From contig CALTTC010000006.1 of assembly GCA_943908425.1 (NCBI GenBank), positions 27,216 to 91,215 on the forward strand: a stretch of DNA of 64,000 bases. Reading direction: 5' to 3'. Of this stretch, positions 16,964 through 26,531 are shown piece after piece. The DNA is from an uncultured Moraxella sp. Its GTDB lineage: Bacteria; Pseudomonadota; Gammaproteobacteria; Pseudomonadales; Moraxellaceae. Below the pieces are notes generated by a model. That model was not told the DNA's origin and did not search any database. It saw only the letters and a list, made by a program, of their open reading frames with translations. Both the position numbers and the translations under genes were made by a program. Every line of letters starts with the position of its first letter. Position 1 is the first letter of the stretch.

Positions 16964-17800
16964 CTAAGAGCGAATGCGTGCTTTAATGGTGCTAACAAAA
17001 CCTGATAAAGCATAAACCACGCCAATGGCAAGTATGCCAACAGGAATATCGTATTGCACAATGCCCATAACTAAAACAGCGACAATTAAGGCAACAAAAG
17101 GCACTTTTTGCTTGTCAAATTCTTTAAAGCTGTAGTATTTTAAATTGCTGACCATCAATAAGCCACACGCCACAATCCACACCGCAAAACAGCCACTGAC
17201 AAAGGGGCTAAGGGGCAACAAATGGTCTTTGGCGACCATCACGCTTGAAGTTAATAAAATAGCCGCCAGTGGACTTGCCACGCCGATAAAGTATTTTTTG
17301 TCCACCGAGCCAATTTGTACATTAAAGCGTGCCAAGCGAAAGGCAGCACACGCCACAAATACAAAAGCACACGCCACCCCAAGCCGTCCCATATCTTTTA
17401 GGGCAAAATGATAGACAAGCACCGTAGGGGCAAGCCCAAAAGCGACCATATCGGCAAGGCTGTCGTATTGCTCACCAAAAGCACTTTGGGCGTTTAATAG
17501 CCGTGCTGCCCGTCCGTCCATACCATCTAAAATCGCTGATAAAAAAATGGCAAGGCTGGCTTTATAAAATTGCCCATCACTGCTTGAGACAATAGAAAAA
17601 AACGCCGCAAGCATTGATAAACTGGTAATCAAATTGGGGATTAAATACACGCCATAGCCAATATCGGCTTTACCGTTTTGGGTTTCTTGTTCAATCACTT
17701 CAAACGTTAGCCCATCATAATTGAGTGTGGCTTTATCCAGACGGTCATTGATTGGGTCGTCTGCATTGTGTTTTGGGGCGGATTTGTCGGTCATTTTCAT
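16964..17800 (-). CDS. pssA: CDP-diacylglycerol-serine O-phosphatidyltransferase
   Basis: A 278-residue membrane protein with the CDP-alcohol phosphotransferase signature D-G-M-D-G-R-A-A-R followed by G-E-Q-Y-D-S-L-A-D, and about eight hydrophobic segments. An N-terminal cytoplasmic stretch of about 45 residues precedes the first helix. It condenses CDP-diacylglycerol with serine to give phosphatidylserine, the precursor of phosphatidylethanolamine. It is of the integral-membrane (Bacillus-like) type, not the peripheral E. coli type. Monocistronic by context. Confidence 0.9.
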   Translation of the reverse strand: MKMTDKSAPKHNADDPINDRLDKATLNYDGLTFEVIEQETQNGKADIGYGVYLIPNLITSLSMLAAFFSIVSSSDGQFYKASLAIFLSAILDGMDGRAARLLNAQSAFGEQYDSLADMVAFGLAPTVLVYHFALKDMGRLGVACAFVFVACAAFRLARFNVQIGSVDKKYFIGVASPLAAILLTSSVMVAKDHLLPLSPFVSGCFAVWIVACGLLMVSNLKYYSFKEFDKQKVPFVALIVAVLVMGIVQYDIPVGILAIGVVYALSGFVSTIKARIRS

Positions 17801-18300
17801 TGCTCAATTATTAACATTGATATTGCATTTAATGGTCTTTAACGGGTTTTTAAAACAATTTTAAGTAACGAAAAATTAAACTACCAAAGATTTCAACGCT
17901 TTTTAAATTCAACGCTTTTTAAAAAAGCACTTCACTTATTACAACTGGTAACGGTACATATGTTATAAATCATCTTATTAAACATAAGCGTTTACCATAA
18001 ACATTTTAATCATTAAAACATCAATGATAGTACCATAAAAATACCCGTGCCATCAATCAGCTTTTATTTAGCATTTTAAATCTATTCAGCATTTAACTAT
18101 TTACTATTTACTATTTACTATTTAACATTAACTATCTAACTATTAACCATTGAATTTTAATTGCTTAATTTGTTTGGTTGATGCGTTAAGCAGTTAAAAT
18201 TAAATTTAATTTAGCCAGTTAAACGTCCCAATTAAACGCCCAAGCCCCATTTATCAAACCCCCAGCTTATTAAAAGCACAGCCATTAAAAACAAAGCCGT
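17801..18300. other. 500-nt AT-rich spacer with 7-bp repeats
   Basis: No gene is visible. It contains four CTATTTA copies (18097-18124), flanked by decayed relatives (TTTAGCA, TTTAACT) over about 100 nt. It holds the pssA promoter region at its left end and the 3' flank of rlmJ at its right end. Confidence 0.5.
18097..18124. repeat. Four tandem copies of CTATTTA
   Basis: Four exact 7-bp units stand end to end, with degenerate neighbours on both sides. The unit length equals that of the larger array at 22073 but the sequence differs. Confidence 0.85.
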
Positions 18301-19176
18301 TTATTCGTGGGTAAGCCAATGCACCACTACTTGTTTATCAAGGGTCATTGCAGGGGCGTTTTTGGGCGTAAGCAGTGGGGCAAGATAGGTCAAAATCTCT
18401 TTGGCATAATGGTCAAATTGCCAAGGCGGATTGATGATATGAAACCCTGTGCCATTTAAGCCAACACGCACATCATTGGGGTATAGATTAAGCTCGCAAA
18501 TTAGCTGTTTTTTGATGTCTGTGCGTTTCATTTTTTTGTAAAATAAGGCGACCGCTTCGGCGTTTTTTATGGGATACCACAGCACATAAGTGCCGGTTGC
18601 CCATTTGTTATGACAAAAACTGATTAAATCCACCAAGCGACTAAAGTCCTTATGCTCTTGCTCAAATGGGGGGTCAAGCAAGATAATGCCCCGTTTTTCT
18701 TTGGGGGGGATAACAGCAGGCACGCCTTCAAAGGCATCTCGGTGATGAATGCCAATCGGCAACTGATACAGCTGATAGTTTAGGGCATCGTATTCTTTGG
18801 CGATTTTTTCAAAACTTTCAGCACGCAAATTCGGCGACTGGTGCTTAGCGTGATTGGCAATCCACCAAGGCGACCCTGGATAAACGTGCCTGTCGTAGGT
18901 AGCACGGGCAGTTGTTAAACCTGCCAAATAATCACGCACCGCTTGGGGGGTGTTGTTATTTGGCGTGTGGTTGTCAAGGGCGAGTACTCCGCCGTCCGCT
19001 TCGTGGGTTTTGTGGGCTTCTTCGCTGGCAAGCGAGTACAGACCTTGTCCGCCATAAGCGTCCAGCACATAGTACGGCTTTTGTTTGGCGGAAAATTGGG
19101 CAAGTAGCTGTAATAATAAAATGTGTTTGACCACATCGGCAAAATTGCCAGCGTGATAAGCGTGTTTATAATTCAT
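18301..19176 (-). CDS. rlmJ: 23S rRNA (adenine2030-N6)-methyltransferase RlmJ
   Basis: A 291-residue protein. It starts M-N-Y-K-H-A-Y-H-A-G-N-F-A-D-V-V-K-H, the invariant RlmJ N-terminus, and has the Y-G-G-Q-G SAM-binding loop and the catalytic D-P-P-F motif in the I-I-L-L-D-P-P-F strand. It methylates N6 of A2030 in free 23S rRNA. The same family was earlier linked to DNA use as a nutrient (YhiR/ComJ). Isolated between two repeat-rich spacers. Confidence 0.95.
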   Translation of the reverse strand: MNYKHAYHAGNFADVVKHILLLQLLAQFSAKQKPYYVLDAYGGQGLYSLASEEAHKTHEADGGVLALDNHTPNNNTPQAVRDYLAGLTTARATYDRHVYPGSPWWIANHAKHQSPNLRAESFEKIAKEYDALNYQLYQLPIGIHHRDAFEGVPAVIPPKEKRGIILLDPPFEQEHKDFSRLVDLISFCHNKWATGTYVLWYPIKNAEAVALFYKKMKRTDIKKQLICELNLYPNDVRVGLNGTGFHIINPPWQFDHYAKEILTYLAPLLTPKNAPAMTLDKQVVVHWLTHE

Positions 19177-19747
19177 AATTTGTCGGTTTTAAATTAAAGT
19201 GGCTTATGGTAGCATAGCACATCATTTTTGGCTAATGTTTTTGCTTGAAATGTTCTTGCTTGAATTGATGCTTAAAACGGCAGACGACACAAGGGGGCGG
19301 TAAATTTAGGTGTGGTACATTGTGCTTACCGTTACTGGTGTTGTTTTGGTTTGGGTTTGCCTATATGGACTTGGGTTTTGTGGCATTGACGAGCAGTGGT
19401 TTTGCTCATACAATTTGCCAGTTTGATTTGTAGATTGTGGTTTTGCGAATATAAAGGTTAATATGATAAAGGTTGATATAATATCGCCAAGCGTGTGCGA
19501 TATTGACCACTGGGCTTGACCTAAAGCAAATTTTTAAAATAAAGCGGTTAAATCAAAAGCGGCTTAAAGTAAAAGCGGTTAAAGCAAAATGTTTAACTTA
19601 AGGCGGTTAAGTAAAGTTAAACCAAAACGCTAAAAACCAAAGCGTTAATAGCAAATATTGAACAGCAAAAGCATAAATTGTAGCGGTACAATACTTAAAA
19701 TCTATATTTAAAATCTTAAAACCTATAAAAACTATCAACAAAAGGGG
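19177..19747. other. 571-nt spacer with AAAGCGGTTAAA repeats
   Basis: No coding frame is supported. The right half (19541-19620) is a run of degenerate repeats. The divergent promoters of rlmJ and the oxygenase gene must lie here. Confidence 0.5.
19541..19620. repeat. Degenerate AAAGCGGTTAAA repeat block
   Basis: Four copies of a 12-14 base unit (AAAGCGGTTAAA, AAAAGCGGCTTAAA, AAAAGCGGTTAAA, AAGGCGGTTAAG) occur at about 10-30 base spacing, with A-rich fillers resembling the block at 1416-1484. Confidence 0.65.
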
Positions 19748-20329
19748 GTGCGTGTGGACTGGGCAAGTGTGATTGATGATACGGCGTTAGATAAGCTATT
19801 GACGACAGGGTTTTTGGTGCTAGATGGGTGTTTTGATGGCGATTTTGTGCGTGCCTTACAGCAAGAAAGCGGATTTGTGGCTTATAAAAAGGCAAGCCTT
19901 ACCCACGGTGAGACGCTAGAGCATATCCGTGGCGACCATATCCGCTGGATTGATGACGCTTGCCCTTGTGGGGTGCAATATAGCGAGCAGTTGTTGGCAC
20001 TTGGTAAGTGGTTAAATCGCACGCTATTTACGACCATTCGGCAAGTGGAGTCGCATTATGCCTGCTATCCTGCAGGGTTTGGTTATGATTGGCATAAAGA
20101 CAACCCCAAAGGGCGTGATGAGCGGATATTTTCGGTGGTGTATTATTTAAATGACGATTGGCAAGCCGATGATGGCGGAGCGATTTGTTTGATAGATAAG
20201 GCAGATAAGTTACAAATTTTATTGCCCAAAGCCAACCGTTTGGTGATTTTTGACAGCAATTTACGCCATCAAGTTGCTAAAACCCATCGGGTGCGATATT
20301 CTATCGCCAGCTGGCTTCGTTGTGATTAA
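19748..20329 (+). CDS. 2-oxoglutarate/Fe(II)-dependent oxygenase
   Basis: A 193-residue protein with the double-stranded beta-helix metal site: H116-x-D118 in W-H-K-D-N, distal H174 in L-R-H-Q-V, and the oxoglutarate-binding R183 in R-V-R-Y-S. It resembles the prolyl hydroxylase-like (SM-20/Egl-9) branch. The substrate is not predictable. The start is GTG 19748 or, with better spacing from AGGGGG, GTG 19754, which would remove two residues. No partner gene is adjacent. Confidence 0.82.
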   Translation: MRVDWASVIDDTALDKLLTTGFLVLDGCFDGDFVRALQQESGFVAYKKASLTHGETLEHIRGDHIRWIDDACPCGVQYSEQLLALGKWLNRTLFTTIRQVESHYACYPAGFGYDWHKDNPKGRDERIFSVVYYLNDDWQADDGGAICLIDKADKLQILLPKANRLVIFDSNLRHQVAKTHRVRYSIASWLRCD

Positions 20330-20881
20330 GCTGTTTTAAAAATTTAAGTATTGCCAAGGTATGAGTTGTTTTGTCAATGCTTTTAGGATAAGTACTTTTG
20401 GGATAGATGCTTGTTAGATAAATGTTTATTTAATGAGTATTTTTTAACAAGCATTGATTGAACAAGTGTTTGTTTGATAAATGGTTAAGCTGATAACGCT
20501 TTAGGTTAATTTTAGTGTGTATTTGACAAATTCTAGGTGAGTTAATACTGGGTAAGTTAATACCGTTTTAATCAATACTGATTTAACAAATACTGATTTA
20601 ATAAATGTTGGTTTAATCAATATTGGTCAGTGTAGCGACTGATTTAGGGGACTACCAAGGATTTAATTGTTATTAAAGCTTGATTTGTTAAAGGCTTGAT
20701 TTAAAAGGCTAATGCTGTTAAATGAAGTCCAATTAAACAAAAAACCCAATGATTTGTTATCAGCCATTTTTATCATTGTAGGTATTCACAATGTGGCTGT
20801 TTAAATTGTGGCTGTTTAAATTTAAGTTACCCAAATTTTACATTACCTATATTTATGTTACTCAAATTTAAGGACAATAAA
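20330..20881. other. 552-nt AT-rich spacer with degenerate repeats
   Basis: No gene. Between 20531 and 20630, units related to AATACTGATTTAA and GTTAATACTG recur five or six times. The dapE promoter is expected in the last 100 nt. Confidence 0.5.
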
Positions 20882-22051
20882 ATGAATCAATCAAATTCAA
20901 CGAGCGAGAGCCTAACGCTGAGTATGGCACTGCTTGCTCGCCCATCTTTATCGCCAGATACGACCGATTGCTTGACACTGCTTGCCAATAGATTGCAAGA
21001 AAGCGGTTTTGATTGCACGTTTATGCCGTTTGGGGAAGGTAATGATAACGTCCAGAATTTGTGGGCAATGCGTGGCACGGCTCGCCCTGTGGTGTGCTTT
21101 CTTGGGCATACGGACGTTGTGCCTGTGGGCGATATAGAGCAATGGACGTATCCACCATTTGTGCCAACGATTGACCAAGGCGTGCTTTATGCTCGTGGGT
21201 CGGCGGATATGAAAACGGCGGTGGCGTGTTTTGTGGTGGCAACCGAACGCTTTATTCAAAAACACCCAGACCACAAGGGCAGTATTGCTTTGTTGATAAC
21301 GGCTGATGAAGAAGGGGTGGCAATCAACGGCACACGTCAAGTAGCCAAGGCGTTGCAGGCAGGTGGTCAGCCCATTGACTATTGCTTGGTTGGTGAGCCA
21401 TCAAGCGTTGATGTGCTTGGCGACACCATCAAAAACGGCAGGCGTGGCTCGCTAAACGCTACCGTAAGAGTGGTAGGTAAGCAAGGACACGTTGCCTATC
21501 CGCACCTTGCCATCAATCCCATTCATTTGGCAAGCACCGTCATTGCCAAGCTGTGCGATACGGTTTGGGATACTGGCAATGATTATTTTCCACCGACCAC
21601 GCTACAAGTGTCCAATGTAACGTCAGGGACAGGGGCTCATAATGTGATTCCTGAATGGTGCAGTTTTAGTTTTAATTTTCGTTTTTGTAACGAAAGCAGT
21701 GCCGATGATTTAAAAGCGCGCACGCACGCCTTATTTGATGATGTCTTGGCAGGCAGTGGGGCAAGTTATCATATTGATTGGCAATTATCAGGTGAGCCGT
21801 TTTTGACCGAACAAGGCAAGCTTGTGGCGGCGTGCCAGTCGGCGATTGAGCGTGTTTTGGGGCGTGAAACCAAGCTTTCTACGTCAGGGGGGACATCAGA
21901 CGGCAGATTTATTGCACCAATGGGGGCAGAAGTGGTGGAGCTTGGGGTCATCAATGCAACCATTCATCAAGTGGACGAGTGCGTTTTGGTGGCGGATTTG
22001 GATAAATTAACCGATGTTTATGAACAAATTTTGGTTAATTTATTGCTTTAG
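20882..22051 (+). CDS. dapE: Succinyl-diaminopimelate desuccinylase
   Basis: A 389-residue M20-family metallopeptidase. The ATG at 20882 follows AAGGA by 6 nt; a non-ATG extension to 20855 is unlikely. Zinc ligands are visible in G-H-T-D-V-V-P, the R-G-S-A-D-M-K segment and D-E-E-G; the dimerisation domain lies in the middle, and S-T-S-G-G-T-S-D-G is the conserved late motif. It hydrolyses N-succinyl-LL-diaminopimelate in lysine and cell-wall precursor synthesis. An 11-copy heptanucleotide array starts 22 nt after the stop. Confidence 0.95.
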   Translation: MNQSNSTSESLTLSMALLARPSLSPDTTDCLTLLANRLQESGFDCTFMPFGEGNDNVQNLWAMRGTARPVVCFLGHTDVVPVGDIEQWTYPPFVPTIDQGVLYARGSADMKTAVACFVVATERFIQKHPDHKGSIALLITADEEGVAINGTRQVAKALQAGGQPIDYCLVGEPSSVDVLGDTIKNGRRGSLNATVRVVGKQGHVAYPHLAINPIHLASTVIAKLCDTVWDTGNDYFPPTTLQVSNVTSGTGAHNVIPEWCSFSFNFRFCNESSADDLKARTHALFDDVLAGSGASYHIDWQLSGEPFLTEQGKLVAACQSAIERVLGRETKLSTSGGTSDGRFIAPMGAEVVELGVINATIHQVDECVLVADLDKLTDVYEQILVNLLL

Positions 22052-22072
22052 GTGTTGCTTTGTGCTTCACTG

Positions 22073-22149
22073 GTGAAAAGTGAAAAGTGAAAAGTGAAAA
22101 GTGAAAAGTGAAAAGTGAAAAGTGAAAAGTGAAAAGCGAAAAGTGAAAA
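22073..22149. repeat. Heptanucleotide tandem array (GTGAAAA) x 11
   Basis: Eleven uninterrupted 7-bp units; ten are GTGAAAA and the tenth is GCGAAAA. The array lies between the convergent ends of dapE and the LplT-like gene, outside any coding frame. A short dyad (CTTCAC-TG-GTGAAAAG) overlaps its left edge. Confidence 0.97.
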
Positions 22150-22331
22150 GCGGCGATTTAAAGTTGAATGATCAATAGCCATTATTTTAATTAAGTGTTT
22201 TTTTAATACTTAATTACAATCGTATTTACGATAATAAATATTTAAAATAATAAGCAAAAATTGACAATGACGTTGCTTTAACAGTACGTTAAAAAAATAC
22301 GTTAAAACCGATAAAAATTGATTAAATGTAA

Positions 22332-23648
22332 TTAGTCATCATCGGCAATCGTCATTGTATTTTTATAACGCTGTAGTTTTTTGTATAAAAATAATCCAAA
22401 GATGGCATTGATTATTCCTGTGATTAAAAATAAATCACCAATGCTAAGTTTTAATACGCTTAATATAACAATGGCAAACACAGCGGACAATACCATAAAT
22501 AAGGCATTAAAAATATTATTCGCCCCAACAATTCTGGCTCTATGGTCGGTTGGGGCATAAGCTTGCATTAGGGCATAAAGTGGCACAATATACAATCCGC
22601 CAAAAAACCCAATCAAAAATAAATCCATAAAAATTCTAATTGCCCCTGATTTGGCTAATAACGCTGTTACCGTTAAATAGCCATCGCTTGGCAGGTGATG
22701 AAATTGCGATAAACCAATATACAAATCAAAAGCAAAAACACTAAGCCCAATGATACCAAAAGGCAATAAGGTTAAGCCTACTTTATTTTTGGTTAATAAC
22801 TTACAAAGCAGTGAGCCAATCGCTACGCCAACGGAAAATAAGCTTAATAATAATATGACGACTGTTTGATTGCCGTGTAGGATTTTTTGGCTAAATTCTG
22901 GCGTTTGTGTTAAAAATGTCGCCCCATAAAACCAAAACCAGCTATTGCCCAAAATAACAAAAAACAATAATGGCAAACGATAAGCATAGCCAATAATGTG
23001 AGTGCTTGCTTTAAAGATATTAAAATCAAGCGGCACGTTTTTTGTGGGCGTTATTGTTTTTGGAATCAAGCTTGCAGCGATATAACCAAGTACGGCAATG
23101 ATAAGGCAAACCCCGCTAATCCAATAATGGTGATGATTGAGCTGGGTTAATAGCCCTGCCATCATCATACCTGTCAAAATAGCAAGGCTGGTTGCCATTT
23201 GAAATAAGCCATTGGCGGAGATAAGCTCGTTTTTTTGCATCACTTCTGGCAAATAAGCATATTTAATTGGACCAAAAAAAGTAGAATGCGTACCCATTAA
23301 AAACAATGCCAAAAATAACAACCAATACCATTCAAAAATAAAGCCAATCATTGCGATTGCCATAATGATGATTTCAAGTAATTTGATTTTTTTGGTCAAG
23401 GCTGACTTTTCAAAACTGTCGGCAACTTGCCCTGCCAATGCCGAAAATAAAAAATAAGGCAAAATAAATAACATTGCCGCCAAATTATTTAACAAACTGG
23501 TTGCCATACCAAGCTTGGCGGCGGCACTATAAGTCAATAATAAAATCAGCGATTGTTTAAAGACATTGTCGTTAAACGCCCCTAAAAATTGGGTGAAGAA
23601 CATAGCACTGAATTTTTTTTGTGCAAATAGGCTAAATTGTGTTGCCAT
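22332..23648 (-). CDS. Major facilitator transporter related to lysophospholipid transporter LplT
   Basis: A 438-residue protein with 12 predicted membrane helices. It carries the LplT/Aas-MFS signatures F-L-G-A-F-N-D-N-V-F-K-Q near residue 20 and F-F-G-P-I-K-Y-A-Y-L-P-E after helix 4. LplT flips lysophospholipids into the inner membrane for reacylation. Here no acyltransferase domain or neighbour is present, so the substrate is inferred from similarity. It diverges from tamA with about 100 nt between the starts. Confidence 0.8.
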   Translation of the reverse strand: MATQFSLFAQKKFSAMFFTQFLGAFNDNVFKQSLILLLTYSAAAKLGMATSLLNNLAAMLFILPYFLFSALAGQVADSFEKSALTKKIKLLEIIIMAIAMIGFIFEWYWLLFLALFLMGTHSTFFGPIKYAYLPEVMQKNELISANGLFQMATSLAILTGMMMAGLLTQLNHHHYWISGVCLIIAVLGYIAASLIPKTITPTKNVPLDFNIFKASTHIIGYAYRLPLLFFVILGNSWFWFYGATFLTQTPEFSQKILHGNQTVVILLLSLFSVGVAIGSLLCKLLTKNKVGLTLLPFGIIGLSVFAFDLYIGLSQFHHLPSDGYLTVTALLAKSGAIRIFMDLFLIGFFGGLYIVPLYALMQAYAPTDHRARIVGANNIFNALFMVLSAVFAIVILSVLKLSIGDLFLITGIINAIFGLFLYKKLQRYKNTMTIADDD

Positions 23649-23750
23649 AGCATTTTTTCCAAAAAATGGGTGAAAAAAGGGTCGGCAAAGTGCAAACCGT
23701 ACCTATTGTTTGCTATAATAGCAAGGTTTTTGTATTTGGTCTAACTAAAG

Positions 23751-26531
23751 ATGACAGTGGCACGGCAAAAAAATACGCAAAAAAAACCGCAACGCCCCAT
23801 ACTGTTGCTTGCGGTGCTATGGACGCTGCCAAGTGTGGGGCAAGTGCCAGCGCTAGATATTGCAAGCCTTGAGGCGCGCCTTGCTCGCCTGCAAGCGCAA
23901 TCGGCGACACTCAATCAAGATGCCGATAACCAAATCGCAAAACTTAGCGACAATAGTACGCCAATAGGCTTAACAGAAGCACTTGCCACCCAAAGCGTGC
24001 CAACCCTTAACGACACAACGCCAGTGCCGCCACCGCAAGTGAGTGCCATCAACAATGATGGGGTGTCCGATAGTAAGCCATCCGATAGCGAGATGTCCGA
24101 TAACATAGCGCCAACGCCTTTGCAGCCAAGTGCTGTGCTACCCGCTTATGATGCCAGTGCAAGCGTACCAACGGCGCACGTGGTGGTAGATGACCGTGTG
24201 GAACGTCGCCCTAATCCTATCCGCTATCTGTATGACCGTGTGGTCAATGGCGGGGTGACAAGTGCGCGCATCAAGGCGGCAATTTATGTTGCCGAGCCCC
24301 CACCGCCGACTGCTATCCCTGTTAGTCCAGAAGCGGCAGGGGCGATTGCCAGTACTGAGGCGCTAGTACCGATTGCTTTTGGGGTGAATAATAAGCCAAC
24401 GGTTAGCCTAACTTTCAATACAGACAATATGCAGCGCGCGGATACAAAACAGCAGCCTTACAAAAATATCGCCGCCGCCCTAGAAAATATCACCACAGAA
24501 TCTATCCCAAGCTTTAGCACTGCCTTGCCACGCCTAAAAACGGTGGTGGAATCGGCAGGGCGCGCTGTGGGCTATTATGATATGGAATTTCGCTTAGAAA
24601 ATGCCGGTAATGGCATCATTAACGTCTTGATTGACAGACTGGGCGAGCCGGTAATCGTCGCTGATAAAATTCTAGATATCCGTGGGCAAGCGGCGGAATT
24701 ACCGGCATTTGTGGCGGTAGAAGATAATGCCGAAACGTTATTAACCGGTGTGTTTAATCACGGCAATTATGAGCAAGTCAAGGCGGATATTAGCCAGCTA
24801 CAAGGCGAAAAAGGGTTCTTTGATGGGCGGTTTTTGGATCACTCGGTGGATGTGCTATTGCCTGACAATACTGCCGATGTAAGCTTGGTATACGCCTCTG
24901 GTAATCGCTATAGCTTTGATGAGGTGGTGTTTTTTACCATTGACCCTAAGACGGGGGAATTTACGACCGACCCTGACAAATTACCGGTAAACTTGTCGTT
25001 ATTAGAGCAACTCGTTACCTTTGAGCCAGGGGAGGGCTATGACCGTGAGCAGGTCGCTAGGCTCTCTGGTGATTTAATCGCCACGCGTTACTTTAATACG
25101 ACCAACGTGGAAACTGTCTTGCCCGAAAAGGCGGGGGTGAATAGCGAAATTAGCGACGGTGCTGACAGCGAGCAAACGGATATTGCAGAGAACGAAGAGA
25201 CCTTAGCGTATATTGCACCGATTGATTTTAGTCCATCGGAGGATTTATTAAGCAAATTGCAAGCGGTGCGCAATAAAGCCGAACGCCTGTATAATAGCCC
25301 AAATGACCGTGTGTTAGCCCCCAATCCCAAAACAGCGACCAGCCTACTTGGGCGAATTAGCGAGCGGGTGAAATCCATCGTTCAAGCCGTGCTTCCTGAT
25401 GGAGAAGAGGAGACGTCAGTGCCAGAGGAGGTGGCGGTGCCGGTATTAACAGGGCGTAAAACACCAGCAGAAGTCTTGGCGGATAAAAAAGTACCGCTGT
25501 ATGTCTTTGTGTCCGCGGATAAGCCACGCGATGCCCAGATTGGCTTGGGTTGGGGGTCAGATACGGGGGCGCGCTTCACGGGGCGTTTTGAAAATAATTT
25601 GATCAATAAAGAGGGTATGCAAGCCGAGGTGGAATTGTCGCTATCACAGATTGATAAGGGGGCGAATGTCTTTGTCAGTCGCCCTTTGACCCACCCATTA
25701 AACGATAAATTAACCGCCAATGCCAAATATTACGAACAAGACATCACCCAAAAAAACGACGCCGAGCTTACCACTAAACTTTTAGAGCTGGGCGTTGCGC
25801 GCAACATATTGCGTCCGAACGCGTGGGATACCACTTACGCCTTACGCTACCGCCAAGACGATATCAAAAGCACAGGTAAGGTTAATCTTGAGCAATTGCC
25901 TATATTTAGTGCTGGCGCGCGCCATCAGCGGGCGATTTTGGCAGGGGTAGCGGCAACCAATACCGTACAAAACCACCCATTAAGCCCCACACAAGGCTAC
26001 CGCCAATATTATGCCCTAGAGGCAGGGGGGCAGTCGCTTGGCAGTGATACCAATATGGTTATTGCCCGAGCGGGACTTGGTGGGCTTTGGAGCTTTGGTG
26101 ACAACGCCTATGGCAAAAAACGTGCCAATCAAATCATTGGGCGGTTAGATGGCGGTTATATTTGGGCGAGTGATTTTTTTGCGGTGCCTTATAAATTGCG
26201 TTTTTTTGCTGGGGGTGACCAGTCCATTCGTGGCTACAATTACCAAAGTATCAGTCCTGTCAGTCAAGAAGGCTATCTCACTGGCGGGCAAGTGCTGGCG
26301 GTGGGAAGTTTAGAGTACAATCGTGAGGTACGTGAGGGCTTGCGTGCTGCGGTGTTTGCTGATTATGGTGGGGCATTTGACAAGCAGTTTACAAACCCTG
26401 CCAAGCTTGGCGTTGGTGTGGGTTTACGCTATGCTTCGCCCATTGGTACGGTGCGTGTGGATGTTGCCAAAGGGGTAGAAAGTGATAAAACGCCGATTCG
26501 CTTACACTTTTTGATTGGATTGCCATTTTGA
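23751..26531 (+). CDS. tamA: Omp85-family outer-membrane protein TamA, with large insertions
   Basis: A 926-residue Omp85 protein. After a signal peptide (about 1-35) come a short coiled coil and a Pro/Ser/Asp-rich stretch (about 40-190), POTRA-like domains (about 210-460), an acidic/linker insertion (about 457-577), and a 16-strand barrel ending in Phe. The barrel has the loop-6 motif F-A-G-G-D-Q-S-I-R-G-Y. E. coli TamA is 577 residues, so this one is unusually long. With TamB it forms the translocation and assembly module linking inner and outer membranes. The tamB start overlaps its stop. A good -10 (TATAAT, 23714-23719) lies 32 nt before the ATG. Confidence 0.9.
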   Translation: MTVARQKNTQKKPQRPILLLAVLWTLPSVGQVPALDIASLEARLARLQAQSATLNQDADNQIAKLSDNSTPIGLTEALATQSVPTLNDTTPVPPPQVSAINNDGVSDSKPSDSEMSDNIAPTPLQPSAVLPAYDASASVPTAHVVVDDRVERRPNPIRYLYDRVVNGGVTSARIKAAIYVAEPPPPTAIPVSPEAAGAIASTEALVPIAFGVNNKPTVSLTFNTDNMQRADTKQQPYKNIAAALENITTESIPSFSTALPRLKTVVESAGRAVGYYDMEFRLENAGNGIINVLIDRLGEPVIVADKILDIRGQAAELPAFVAVEDNAETLLTGVFNHGNYEQVKADISQLQGEKGFFDGRFLDHSVDVLLPDNTADVSLVYASGNRYSFDEVVFFTIDPKTGEFTTDPDKLPVNLSLLEQLVTFEPGEGYDREQVARLSGDLIATRYFNTTNVETVLPEKAGVNSEISDGADSEQTDIAENEETLAYIAPIDFSPSEDLLSKLQAVRNKAERLYNSPNDRVLAPNPKTATSLLGRISERVKSIVQAVLPDGEEETSVPEEVAVPVLTGRKTPAEVLADKKVPLYVFVSADKPRDAQIGLGWGSDTGARFTGRFENNLINKEGMQAEVELSLSQIDKGANVFVSRPLTHPLNDKLTANAKYYEQDITQKNDAELTTKLLELGVARNILRPNAWDTTYALRYRQDDIKSTGKVNLEQLPIFSAGARHQRAILAGVAATNTVQNHPLSPTQGYRQYYALEAGGQSLGSDTNMVIARAGLGGLWSFGDNAYGKKRANQIIGRLDGGYIWASDFFAVPYKLRFFAGGDQSIRGYNYQSISPVSQEGYLTGGQVLAVGSLEYNREVREGLRAAVFADYGGAFDKQFTNPAKLGVGVGLRYASPIGTVRVDVAKGVESDKTPIRLHFLIGLPF

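Noticed and set aside
22073..22149. Could the heptanucleotide array be a CRISPR?
   Set aside because: Units are 7 bp with no spacers; it is a simple tandem repeat. No CRISPR array or cas gene is visible in the window.
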